Positions 1 through 6,825 are shown, numbered from the stretch's first letter. The stretch is DNA of 24,070 nt from DASXSB01 sp036506275 (GCA_036506275.1 DASXSB010000101.1:1-24070), one strand, 5' to 3'. Notes: generated from the letters alone by a model not told the origin. Program-made: numbers and translations.

Positions 1-236
1 AATTTGATGAGGTAGGCTCACGTCGACGCAGCGTGGGACGCAAGCCTCCCGGTCCAAGGCTGCCCGCGCCCCCGCCTTCCCTTCAGCTTCAGCTTGCGCT
101 TCGCCGATTTCTTGTGGGATTCGTGGCCATGGAGCCGCGGGGCTCCGTATCCGGCGAATCGTCGCGACGGCGACGCCCGCCAGCGTCCTCGCGACCCGTT
201 CCGCCCGCAATGACAGGCCGCCGACGAGCGGCCGTA

Positions 237-500
237 TCACGGCAGCCGCGTGGCGTCCGGAGGCGTTAGCATACGCGGCACGATCTCGGCCCATCCTCCG
301 ACGAACGCGATGAAGCGCGAGGGCCATCGAGTCGAGCCGTGGTTCTGCAGCTCGATGAATTCGTGAGCGCAGACGCTTCGATGCGCCGGTGTCTGGAATT
401 GCTCCAGCCGGCTGACGGGCAGGACGCTTCTGGCCTGGGCAATCCGCACCTCCGGCGAGCGTGCGTCGAATAGAGCGCCTCGGGGTATCTCGTGATCCAT
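237..500 (-). CDS. Possible small orphan protein (doubtful)
   Basis: This 87-residue frame starts with Met-Asp-His-Glu-Ile-Pro and ends in ...Ala-Thr-Arg-Leu-Pro. It has no signal peptide, membrane segment or known motif. Composition is mixed rather than the Arg/Ala/Pro-only type typical of antisense frames in GC-rich DNA, which is the only argument in favour. There is no Shine-Dalgarno sequence before the ATG at 500, and a TTG at 521 would add seven residues. A chance open frame is equally likely. Confidence 0.22.
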   Translation of the reverse strand: MDHEIPRGALFDARSPEVRIAQARSVLPVSRLEQFQTPAHRSVCAHEFIELQNHGSTRWPSRFIAFVGGWAEIVPRMLTPPDATRLP

Positions 501-505
501 GCCGA

Positions 506-536
506 ACGACAATAGCCCCAATGCCTCTGCTACTAT
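506..536 (+). promoter_or_regulatory. Weak sigma70-like promoter for the small peptide at 600
   Basis: A TACTAT hexamer at 531-536 matches the -10 consensus well, and ACGACA at 506-511 matches the GACA part of a -35 box with a 19-bp spacer. Transcription would start near 544, giving a leader of about 55 nt before the peptide's ribosome binding site. The spacing is slightly long, so this is a tentative call. Confidence 0.3.
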
Positions 537-599
537 GCGGCGTCATCACTCAGGTCACGATGCGCCACACGTGAAGAGCCCACCACCCGGGAGGCGGCA

Positions 600-740
600 A
601 TGGCTGGCAAAGCGCGTAAGAAGTCGTCAAAGAAGACGCTTAAGCTCCGCAAGAAGCCGCTGACAGATCTCCCGGTCTCGAGGAAGCCAGCCGAAAACGT
701 CAAGGGGGGCGAGCGGATTCGCCTATCTGAGTCGCCGTGA
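600..740 (+). CDS. Small basic peptide 1 with double-glycine-type leader; RiPP-precursor-like
   Basis: This 46-residue peptide starts at an ATG preceded by GGGAGG with about 5 nt spacing, a good ribosome binding site that supports real translation. Residues 1-19 are very Lys-rich. Next come Pro-Leu-Thr-Asp-Leu, ten residues, Lys-Gly-Gly (35-37), and a 9-residue tail with two Arg (Glu-Arg-Ile-Arg-Leu-Ser-Glu-Ser-Pro). The peptide at 2998 has the same plan: a Lys-rich start, Lys-Lys/Glu-Pro-x-x-Asp-Leu, exactly ten residues, Lys-Gly-Gly and a 9-residue Arg-containing tail. Double-glycine leaders with this kind of spacing are known for ribosomal peptide natural products and exported small peptides. 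The next plus-strand gene encodes a deiminase-fold enzyme that could act on the tail arginines. It could instead be a small nucleic-acid-binding protein, given its basic N-terminus. Maturation and product are unknown. Confidence 0.6.
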   Translation: MAGKARKKSSKKTLKLRKKPLTDLPVSRKPAENVKGGERIRLSESP

Positions 741-762
741 ACTGAGGACTTCCTCGACGAGC

Positions 763-1108
763 TCACGGCTCCAGCGCATCCTCCGCCTCCGGGCCATAGA
801 GCCGATGCCAGAGGTGGCTAAAGCGTCGATCGCTCGCGGTGGTGTGCGCCCGAAGATCGCTCATTGCGTGGCCGTCCCAGTTCGCCCGCAGGAGAAAATC
901 GCTCCGCGCGATCGCCTGCTCGAGAACCTGGTCCTTCGACCTGGCTTGCCAGATGAGGCAAGGAACGTCGGCTGCGCGGCCGACGTTTCAGGAGGAGCTG
1001 GTTGGCATCGTACATCTGAAGCGCGGCGTCGGCGGGTTCAGAGGGAGATCGGTAAACAAGCAATCCAGCGCTGAAACGGCAGGCAGCGCTCTCACACGGA
1101 CACCGCAT
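763..1108 (-). pseudogene. Possible decayed gene, two protein-like frames
   Basis: Two minus-strand frames here read like ordinary protein but join only by a frame change. From about 1108 to 995 one frame gives a Met start and a segment ending Tyr-Asp-Ala-Asn-Gln-Leu-Leu-Leu-Lys-Arg. From 987 to the stop at 763-765 the other frame, which has no usable start near its beginning, gives a segment rich in Trp, Asp, His and Tyr (for example Leu-Leu-Arg-Ala-Asn-Trp-Asp-Gly-His and Leu-Trp-His-Arg-Leu-Tyr-Gly-Pro-Glu). This suggests a frameshifted remnant on the opposite strand to the peptide gene and converging on it. I do not recognise the family. Chance is a serious alternative. Confidence 0.28.
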
Positions 1109-1419
1109 GGCGGCTGTTCCTAGAGCCGCGACACCGATGGGTTCGCGAGCCTATCCGTCAGGTGAGCACGTCCTTGTTCTCCACTTCGGTTGGTCGGCCC
1201 TGCCCCCTTAACTGCAAATCTCTTGCAAGCCGCGATCTACCGGGATTCCCCGGCGCGGTGGCGCACCGAGGGCCTCATTCCACTACATCGTCCGGCATCA
1301 TTACTGGACGCTCGCGCGCCGAACGCGCGCGCGCCCTCGGCCGAGCCGCGGTCGAATATTTGGAGCTTGCAGAACCTCCGAGTCCGGCATAGGAGTTGCC
1401 CACGGACGCCGACGGCGCC
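1109..1419. other. Non-coding stretch before the deiminase-fold gene
   Basis: Overlapping frames on both strands have skewed composition and look like chance openings. I see no RNA gene and no clear promoter. An AGGAG at 1391-1395 touches a TTG (1396) that would lengthen the next gene by eight residues, but the spacing of zero makes that start unlikely. Confidence 0.4.
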
Positions 1420-2892
1420 ATGAACGCGAACGTCATTCCCGCGCAGGAGAGCGTTCCTCCCCTGTGGAGCGAGGAGCTCCGCCTCATACGCAGAAGTCTC
1501 GGTGCCGGGTCCTCACGAAAAATCCTCGTCAGCGCGCACGGCGTCGCGCGCTTGCTGACCTGGTGCCGGCGCGCGCTGGCCGAGAGCCACCTCGTCGCCG
1601 TCGCCGCCACGCTGCATCGCGCGCTGGGCGCCGACCTCGACGACCTGCGCGCGCTGCGGCTACCCGTCGACATCCTTGAGCAGTTCCCCCGATGGCGGGC
1701 CGGGTCGCGGGCGGGCTTTCGACCCCGCGACCTCGGGCTGCGACCGGCCGCGGCCGGCGCCGGCTTTCCCCTCCGCGCGCTTCGATTACAGCTCTCGCCG
1801 TCGTCCGGGACCGCTCCCCTCGCCTTGACGCTGCTGCGTGATCTCACGCGGCGCCTCGACCCCACGGTGGAGTTCCTCGTCGTCGCCGAACGTGGAGCCG
1901 ACCTCGAGCGCGTGCGAGCGAGCCTTCGCGGCCTCGGCATCGCGGATGGTCGCGTTCGCGTGGTGGAAGCGGCGTCCGCGACGATCTACGCGCAGGACAA
2001 TGCCCGCGCCGCCGTCGACCGTGATGGTGGGCGCGTCCTCCTCATCCCTCGCGCGTTTCACGCCCACCGCGCGTCCGTGGCGCCGGCCATGGAGGCTGCG
2101 GAAGCCGAGCGCGCCCTCGGCGCGAAGATCGTCCGCTCCGCGCTCTACTGGCGCGGGGGAAACATGGTCCACGACGGCGAGCGCTGCCTGATCGGCGCCG
2201 ACACGATGGCCGAGAACCGCGCCCGCCTCGGCCTCACTCACGGCGAGATCGTGCAAAGCTTCAGGGCCGAGCTCGGCACGGACGTCGTCGTCCTCGGTGA
2301 CCCGTCCGCCGCGCGGTTCGACGCCGAGGCAGAGGACCTGACGCAGTCCGCCCAGGCGGCGTTCCACATCGATCTCGACGTCTCGCTCCTCGGCCGCTTC
2401 GGGCGCCGCCGCCGGCCGGTGGCGCTGGTCGCCGATCCCGCGCTCGGACTGCGGCTGCTGCCGCACATCGTGAGGCACGCCGTGCTCTCGCGGCATTTCA
2501 TTCCCGCCAACGGCGCGCGTGCGGCCCTCGCCGGCGAGTTCGTGGCCTTCGGCCGCGAGCGTCAGGCGGTGCTGCGCGCGTACGCCGATGTCCTGACCGA
2601 GCTCGGCTACCGGGTCGTCGGCGTCCCCGATCTGCGGCTGCGGCCACGCGCGAACGCGTTCGGCGCCGTCAATCTCGGCTTCAGCTACTGCAACGTCTTG
2701 CCGGGATTGCGGGGCGGACGCCCGGCCGTACATTACCTGCCGTGGGGTGTGCCGGCCCTCGATCGGCGGGCGGAGGCGCGCTTCCGAGCGGCGGGCGTGG
2801 TTCCGGTCAAGGCGTCGAGCAATCCCGCGATCGGACACACGCTCATGCAGCTCTCGGCCGGGCTCCGCTGCTTCTGCGGCCCGCTCGCGTAG
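1420..2892 (+). CDS. Arginine deiminase / amidinotransferase-fold (guanidine-modifying) enzyme
   Basis: This is a 490-residue protein from the ATG. The C-terminal two thirds carry the hallmarks of the guanidino-group-modifying superfamily (arginine, agmatine and peptidylarginine deiminases, amidinotransferases): an Asp in Tyr-Ala-Gln-Asp-Asn (D193), a Gly-Gly-Asn-Met-Val-His-Asp-Gly segment (246-253), His-Ile-Asp (H316/D318), and a near-terminal Cys in Leu-Arg-Cys-Phe-Cys-Gly-Pro (C484 or C486) expected to be the nucleophile. The acidic residue usual before Gly-Gly in agmatine deiminases is Arg here, and the GGNxMxDG form is closer to what I remember of bacterial peptidylarginine deiminases. 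The first ~130 residues are not recognised. No signal peptide or membrane segment is visible, so it is probably cytoplasmic. Two small peptides with Arg-bearing tails flank it, which suggests a peptide-arginine substrate (inference). A free-arginine or agmatine enzyme is the alternative. Confidence 0.72.
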   Translation: MNANVIPAQESVPPLWSEELRLIRRSLGAGSSRKILVSAHGVARLLTWCRRALAESHLVAVAATLHRALGADLDDLRALRLPVDILEQFPRWRAGSRAGFRPRDLGLRPAAAGAGFPLRALRLQLSPSSGTAPLALTLLRDLTRRLDPTVEFLVVAERGADLERVRASLRGLGIADGRVRVVEAASATIYAQDNARAAVDRDGGRVLLIPRAFHAHRASVAPAMEAAEAERALGAKIVRSALYWRGGNMVHDGERCLIGADTMAENRARLGLTHGEIVQSFRAELGTDVVVLGDPSAARFDAEAEDLTQSAQAAFHIDLDVSLLGRFGRRRRPVALVADPALGLRLLPHIVRHAVLSRHFIPANGARAALAGEFVAFGRERQAVLRAYADVLTELGYRVVGVPDLRLRPRANAFGAVNLGFSYCNVLPGLRGGRPAVHYLPWGVPALDRRAEARFRAAGVVPVKASSNPAIGHTLMQLSAGLRCFCGPLA

Positions 2893-2997
2893 AGCGCCGA
2901 CGACGACGATGCGCGCGGCGCTCAGGGAGCGCGCCAACAACGAAGGGAAGGCGCCGGCAGGGAAGGGAACACGCCGACAACGAAGAGGAGGCGGGAG

Positions 2998-3153
2998 ATG
3001 GCGAAGAGCAAGAAGAAGGCGAGCACCAAGGGCAAGGCGAAGAAACGGAAACTCACCGTCAAGAAGGAGCCGATCAAGGATCTCGACCTGTCGGAGCTGG
3101 AGACCAGGCAGCTGAAGGGCGGCAGCGCGCGCCACGCGCCGTTTCGGAGATAG
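2998..3153 (+). CDS. Small basic peptide 2 with double-glycine-type leader; RiPP-precursor-like
   Basis: This 51-residue peptide starts at an ATG preceded by GAGGAGG (2985-2991, about 6 nt spacing), a strong ribosome binding site. The first 24 residues are Lys-rich. They are followed by Pro-Ile-Lys-Asp-Leu, then ten residues (Asp-Leu-Ser-Glu-Leu-Glu-Thr-Arg-Gln-Leu), Lys-Gly-Gly (40-42) and a 9-residue tail, Ser-Ala-Arg-His-Ala-Pro-Phe-Arg-Arg. The Asp-Leu-Asp-Leu-Ser-Glu-Leu-Glu stretch resembles leaders of class I lanthipeptide-like precursors, but the tail has no Ser/Thr/Cys pattern for lanthionine rings and instead has three Arg. The gene lies 105 nt after the deiminase-fold gene on the same strand, so co-transcription is likely. 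It is a paralogue of the peptide at 600. Function is inferred from layout and neighbourhood only. Confidence 0.62.
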   Translation: MAKSKKKASTKGKAKKRKLTVKKEPIKDLDLSELETRQLKGGSARHAPFRR

Positions 3154-3171
3154 CGCCGTGAGATAGCGCCG
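3148..3171. repeat. Short tandem repeat at the end of peptide gene 2
   Basis: AGATAGCGCCG occurs at 3148-3158 and again at 3161-3171, a 13-bp period. The first copy contains the stop codon of the peptide gene. It may be a slippage product; no function is evident. Confidence 0.5.
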
Positions 3172-3317
3172 ACCAGCGCTGTGAGGCGCCGTGCCTGGGT
3201 GCGAGCTACGTTGACTGGGGCCAGGCCAGGCGGCGCAGCGCGGCGAGCTGCACGCGCGTAGCTTCGCGCCCGGCGGCCAGGCAATCTGCGGGCGGCGCCG
3301 GACCTATGTCGTCGCGT

Positions 3318-4343
3318 TCAGACCATGTCACGGTGTTGGATCGCAAACAGCCAGACGCCGACCACCACCACCGCGGCCGAGACGCCGAGCAGCAACACGA
3401 GCGACGCGGGCTCGGTTGAAAGCGCCGCCTCCGGTGGCCCCGCCCCGCGGCGAACCGCGGCGCCGCTCAGTATCACGATGCCGGTGGCCACCAGCGCGAC
3501 GTTGAGAACGCCCCACACGATCGTGTTCGCGCGCTCACCGGGAAAGCGGTAGCGAAAATGCACGAAGATCGCGCGTCCGACGCTGAACGACACGAGGAAC
3601 CATCCGAAGCTCCGGCCGGTGCCGAAGGCGGCCGCCGGTTGCAGGCTCAACAGCGCGAAGAGCGCAACCCCGAAGATGGCTTCGTATACCTGGAGCGGGT
3701 GGAGGCGAAGGCCGCGCAAGCGATAGTGCCCCACCGCCTTGTTGATCTTCGACATGTACGTCACGGCGAGCCGTGCATCGGTGATGCGGCCCGGGCAACA
3801 TCCGTACGACAGACACCCCATTTTCACGAAGGCATAGATGAGCGCGAGCGTCGGCGCCGCGCAATCGAGCAAGAAGAGCAACGTGCGAAGGTCGTTGCGG
3901 AAGATCACGACGAGGTAGAAGAGCGCGCCCAGCACACCGCCATAGAACGCATTGCCCCGCGCGGCTACCCGCGTTTGCCCGAGACGAACGGCAAGCTGTC
4001 GCTCCACGAGGTACAAGCCTCGGGACCCGAGATACGCCGCCGGTACCAGCCCGAGGATGGGAAGCACGGCCGGAAGCGGCTGATGGAAGCGATGGGCGAT
4101 GAGATAGAGCCAGTAGAACACGCCGGCACCGAATCCGAGGCTGACGAACACGCCATAGGCGAGGACCAGCCGATCGCCGAACTGACAGAGGACGGGCCTC
4201 GCTGCGAAGCGATTCAGCGCGTCGTTCGCCGCTCCCCACGCGCCGCCGGGGCCCGGCTTCTGCTGCAACAGGCGATCGAACTCCGCCTGGAGTGTGTGTC
4301 GGAGCCGCTGCGCCATGTCATCGCCGTTCGACGTGCGGCTCAT
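3318..4343 (-). CDS. Lgt-like (prolipoprotein diacylglyceryl transferase family) membrane protein
   Basis: This 341-residue protein has about seven or eight hydrophobic membrane segments after a ~55-residue polar N-terminus. Landmarks of the Lgt family appear in order: Phe-Tyr-Gly-Gly (133-136), where Lgt has His-Gly-Gly; Lys-Met-Gly-Cys...Gly-Cys-Cys-Pro-Gly-Arg (174-186), where Lgt has an essential Arg; His-Pro-Leu-Gln-Val-Tyr-Glu (215-221); and Gly-Arg-Ala...Phe-Arg-Tyr (256-265). Lgt moves diacylglycerol from phosphatidylglycerol onto a cysteine thiol. The two substituted positions suggest a divergent member, not the housekeeping enzyme. The gene is divergent from a precursor peptide whose last residue is Cys, so lipidation of that Cys is an attractive but unproven role. 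The ATG at 4343 is chosen; one at 4316 would remove nine residues. Upstream in-frame extension is antisense to the precursor gene and was discarded. Confidence 0.75.
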   Translation of the reverse strand: MSRTSNGDDMAQRLRHTLQAEFDRLLQQKPGPGGAWGAANDALNRFAARPVLCQFGDRLVLAYGVFVSLGFGAGVFYWLYLIAHRFHQPLPAVLPILGLVPAAYLGSRGLYLVERQLAVRLGQTRVAARGNAFYGGVLGALFYLVVIFRNDLRTLLFLLDCAAPTLALIYAFVKMGCLSYGCCPGRITDARLAVTYMSKINKAVGHYRLRGLRLHPLQVYEAIFGVALFALLSLQPAAAFGTGRSFGWFLVSFSVGRAIFVHFRYRFPGERANTIVWGVLNVALVATGIVILSGAAVRRGAGPPEAALSTEPASLVLLLGVSAAVVVVGVWLFAIQHRDMV

Positions 4344-4355
4344 GATCGGGCGCGT

Positions 4356-4411
4356 ACCGTAGCAGCCATTGACGGCCGTGTCGAGCGGACCGTACGATGC
4401 GCACCGTACGA
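4356..4411. repeat. Repeated ACCGTA(CGA) elements in the divergent promoter region
   Basis: ACCGTACGA occurs at 4389-4397 and 4403-4411 (14-bp period), and its first six bases again at 4356-4361. The first full copy overlaps the predicted -10 box of the precursor promoter and the second spans the likely start of transcription. Just after lies a second repeat, GACCGGT at 4410-4416 and 4420-4426. The placement suits binding by a regulator that controls the precursor gene and perhaps the divergent Lgt-like gene. Confidence 0.5.
4369..4398 (+). promoter_or_regulatory. Sigma70-like promoter of the precursor-protease operon
   Basis: TTGACG (4369-4374), an 18-bp spacer and TACGAT (4393-4398) match sigma70 boxes well. 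The arrangement is the same as in the promoter at 13680 (TTGACA, 18 bp, TATCAT). Transcription would start near 4405, about 55 nt before the precursor's ATG. Confidence 0.55.
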
Positions 4412-4459
4412 CCGGTCCCGACCGGTGCCCTCTCCGCGATTCGCCATTGGAGGGACACG

Positions 4460-4669
4460 ATGAGCCGCGAAGCGATCGAGCAACTGATCGACAAATGGAT
4501 GAACGAGCCGGCCTTTCGCGCGGAGTTGCGCGCGGATCCGGTGGGCGCGGCCCGGCGCGCCGGCGCCCATCTGACGGACGAGGAGCTGACGGCGCTCCGC
4601 AACGTCGACTGGAGCCTGTCGGACGACGAGCTCCAGGCCCGGTACACGAAATCGGGCGGCGGCTGCTGA
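4460..4669 (+). CDS. NHLP/Nif11-like RiPP precursor peptide ending in GGGC
   Basis: This 69-residue peptide starts at an ATG preceded by GGAGGG (4449-4454). Residues 1-58 form an acidic, helical leader with the pattern Phe-Arg-Ala-Glu-Leu-Arg-x-Asp-Pro (19-27), an Ala-rich helix, then Leu-Thr-Asp-Glu-Glu-Leu and Leu-Ser-Asp-Asp-Glu-Leu. This pattern is typical of nitrile-hydratase-like and Nif11-like leaders of ribosomal peptide natural products. The short tail is Arg-Tyr-Thr-Lys-Ser-Gly-Gly-Gly-Cys with a C-terminal cysteine. I recall NCBI 'Os1348' and 'Franean1_4349' type families with such leaders, but assignment to one is unverified. The next gene, 20 nt downstream, carries a PqqD-like peptide-binding domain and a protease, as expected for maturation of such a precursor. 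An upstream in-frame ATG at 4397 lacks a ribosome binding site and sits at the -10 box. Confidence 0.78.
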   Translation: MSREAIEQLIDKWMNEPAFRAELRADPVGAARRAGAHLTDEELTALRNVDWSLSDDELQARYTKSGGGC

Positions 4670-4689
4670 GTCTTTCGCGCCGGTCGTGA

Positions 4690-6789
4690 ATGACGGACGA
4701 CGCGCGACCGCCGCGGCCGGGCGCGCCCGGCGCCGCTGATCCCGCCGTCGGGCCTGTCCTACGCTCGGCGGCCGTCTCCTCCGCCACGCGGCTGGCGCTG
4801 ACCTCCTCGCTCCCGGCGTTCGCGTCGTTGCCGGGCCCCGCGCTCGAAAGGCTGGCGGGCGAGCTTCGCGAGGAACGATATCCCGTAGGCGCCGTCGTCC
4901 TCACCGAGGATGACGTCGGCGATCGCTTCTATCTTGTCGTCGACGGCCGCGCGGAAGTCTCGACACGCCGTCCCGACGGCGCCGTCGTCCTGGCCACGGT
5001 GGGACCGGGCGAAACATTCGGCGAGATCGCGCTGCTCCGAGCGTCCCACCAACGCGCAGCCACCATCACCGCCCTCACCGACCTCGTTCTCCTGAGCCTC
5101 GGCGCCGACGACTTCCACCACACGCTCCGTAGCTTCCCGGCCGTGGCGTCACGCTTTTCGGAAATCGCCGACACTCTCCTCCGGATGAACTTCCTGAAAC
5201 AGGCCACCCCGTTCGCGAGCCTCAACGCGTCTCGCATGCGCCGGCTAGCCGCACGGCTCCAGGAGGTGACGGTGTCTGTCGGTGACACCGTCATCCGGCA
5301 GGGCGAGCCCGGTGACACCTGCTATGTCGTCCGCAGCGGCGCCGTCGAAGTGCTGCAGGCGACGGACGGCGCGTCCGAGCGGCGGCTGGCGATGCTCCAT
5401 CGGGGCGCGCTCTTCGGCGAGGGGGCGCTGCTCACCGACGCGCCTCGCAATGCATCCGTGCGCGCGGTGGAGCCGACCGAGCTCCTGGCCCTCCGCCGTG
5501 CCGACCTCATGGAAGCGATCGCTGAAGAACCCGACGCCGGTCTCGCCCTCGCCGATCTGGTCCGGATCCGAGACCGCCCCCGTCGCGCGGACGGCATCGT
5601 GAGCGTGCAGCAGTCGACGATCGATCGCGAGACGATCACGATCCTGAAAGACCCGAGTCGGGGCGCTTATTACCGCCTGTCGGCGGAGGGCTGGTTCCTG
5701 TGGCAGCGCCTGGACGGCGAGCACACGCTGCGTGACCTGACCGTCGAGTACTTCCTCCACTTCAAGGCGCTCGCGCCGCACGTCATCGTGGAACTGGTCG
5801 GCGGGCTGGCTCGCGCGGGGTTCGTGAGGACGCGAGCCGTCCGCGCGGACGTGCTCCCCTGGGCCGGGCGCGCACCGGCCTGGCAACGGTGGGCGCTGCG
5901 CGCACGCGGCGTCATGGAGTGGAATTGGACCTGGCGGGGCGTTGATCGTCTCGCGGCGCGGCTCTATGCTGGGGGCGCGTATCTCCTCTACACGCGCCCG
6001 GGCTTGCTCCTGCTGGCGATCATCGGGGTGGGCGGACTCATCGCGTTCTTCTCGACGACGAGGAGCGTCCTCCACGCCGAGAAGCTCGGCGGCCTGCTCT
6101 TGCTCTTCCTGATCCCGGCTCGATTGTGCTCCGTCGTCCTGCACGAAGGCGCGCACGCGCTCACGACGAAGGCGTTCGGGCGTACCGTCGGGGGCGCGGG
6201 AGTGGGCTGGTACTGGTTCGGGCCGATTGCGTTCGTCGACACGTCCGACATGTGGCTGGCCGCGCGCGGGCCCCGCATCGCCGTCAGCCTGGCCGGCGCC
6301 TGTGCCGACGTCGTCCTCGCCGGCGCGGCGAGCCTCGTCGCGCTCGTCATCCCGTCGCCGGCGGCCGGCGCCGTGCTGTGGCAATTCGCGCTGCTCTCCT
6401 ACCTCGCCGTCCTGATCAATAGCAACCCGTTGCTCGAGTACGACGGGTATTACGTGCTGACGGACCTCCTCGACCGGCCCAACCTGCGTCACCGCGCCCT
6501 GCTCTGGATCGGCCGCGACATGGTGCCGGCGCTGCGGTCCAGGCGGCTGGCCGGGCTCCACGGCCATCGACTCGAAGTGCTCTACGGATTCGCGACGCTG
6601 CTCTACGTCGGCGTGCTCGTCGCGCTCACGGTGGTCCTCTACCGATTGCTGCTCGAGGATTGGCTGAGCGCACGGATATCGCCGTGGGCGGCGGCGGGCC
6701 TGGTGTGGGCGCTGGCGGCCGCGGTGGTGGCAGTGGTCGCTGCCGCCGTCGTCAGCGACCTGCGTGGTGTCGGGATGCGTCACCCGTAA
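4690..6789 (+). CDS. Double cNMP-binding / PqqD-like / M50 metalloprotease fusion
   Basis: A 699-residue four-part protein. Residues 40-160 and 170-285 are two cyclic-nucleotide-binding domains, each with the phosphate-binding-cassette pattern (Phe-Gly-Glu-Ile-Ala-Leu...Gln-Arg-Ala-Ala near 110-124; Phe-Gly-Glu-Gly-Ala-Leu...Pro-Arg-Asn-Ala-Ser near 242-256). Residues 305-382 match PqqD-type peptide-binding domains (Gly-Ala-Tyr-Tyr-Arg-Leu-Ser...Trp-Phe-Leu-Trp). Residues 430-690 hold several membrane segments and an M50 zinc protease site: His-Glu-Gly-Ala-His (485-489) and Asn-Pro-Leu-Leu-Glu-Tyr-Asp-Gly-Tyr-Tyr (579-588, Asp as third ligand). Related 'putative peptide zinc metalloprotease' proteins accompany peptide natural-product clusters. 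Inference: it binds the precursor's leader and cleaves or helps export it, gated by cyclic nucleotide; a cyclase lies downstream. It forms an operon with the precursor. Its own ribosome binding site is weak, suggesting coupled translation. Confidence 0.85.
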   Translation: MTDDARPPRPGAPGAADPAVGPVLRSAAVSSATRLALTSSLPAFASLPGPALERLAGELREERYPVGAVVLTEDDVGDRFYLVVDGRAEVSTRRPDGAVVLATVGPGETFGEIALLRASHQRAATITALTDLVLLSLGADDFHHTLRSFPAVASRFSEIADTLLRMNFLKQATPFASLNASRMRRLAARLQEVTVSVGDTVIRQGEPGDTCYVVRSGAVEVLQATDGASERRLAMLHRGALFGEGALLTDAPRNASVRAVEPTELLALRRADLMEAIAEEPDAGLALADLVRIRDRPRRADGIVSVQQSTIDRETITILKDPSRGAYYRLSAEGWFLWQRLDGEHTLRDLTVEYFLHFKALAPHVIVELVGGLARAGFVRTRAVRADVLPWAGRAPAWQRWALRARGVMEWNWTWRGVDRLAARLYAGGAYLLYTRPGLLLLAIIGVGGLIAFFSTTRSVLHAEKLGGLLLLFLIPARLCSVVLHEGAHALTTKAFGRTVGGAGVGWYWFGPIAFVDTSDMWLAARGPRIAVSLAGACADVVLAGAASLVALVIPSPAAGAVLWQFALLSYLAVLINSNPLLEYDGYYVLTDLLDRPNLRHRALLWIGRDMVPALRSRRLAGLHGHRLEVLYGFATLLYVGVLVALTVVLYRLLLEDWLSARISPWAAAGLVWALAAAVVAVVAAAVVSDLRGVGMRHP

Positions 6790-6825
6790 CTCCGTGTCAC
6801 GGCGTGATTCCCGCCGCAACCCTGG

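Larger units (their letters stand above)
1..599. other. Left-edge region without a convincing gene
   Basis: No family is recognisable on either strand. The longest reasonable frame is a minus-strand one (237-500 from an ATG, 521 from a TTG) of 87-94 residues. It has a fairly protein-like composition, with Trp, Phe, His and Gln spread through it, but no ribosome binding site before the ATG and no motif I know, so it could be an orphan gene or chance. The right end of the stretch carries a weak promoter candidate for the small peptide gene at 600. Confidence 0.4.

Noticed and set aside
1275..1940. Long minus-strand open frame of 221 codons
   Set aside because: Composition is Arg/Ser/Ala-dominated and it is antisense to the well-supported deiminase-fold gene.
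1786..3135. 449-codon minus-strand open frame
   Set aside because: It is a shadow of the deiminase-fold gene and peptide 2: rich in Arg, Glu, Gly and His, with no family pattern.
4344..4904. N-terminal extension of the Lgt-like frame to 528 residues
   Set aside because: It runs antisense through the precursor gene and is Arg/Ser/Pro-rich. The membrane protein starts sensibly at 4343 or 4316.
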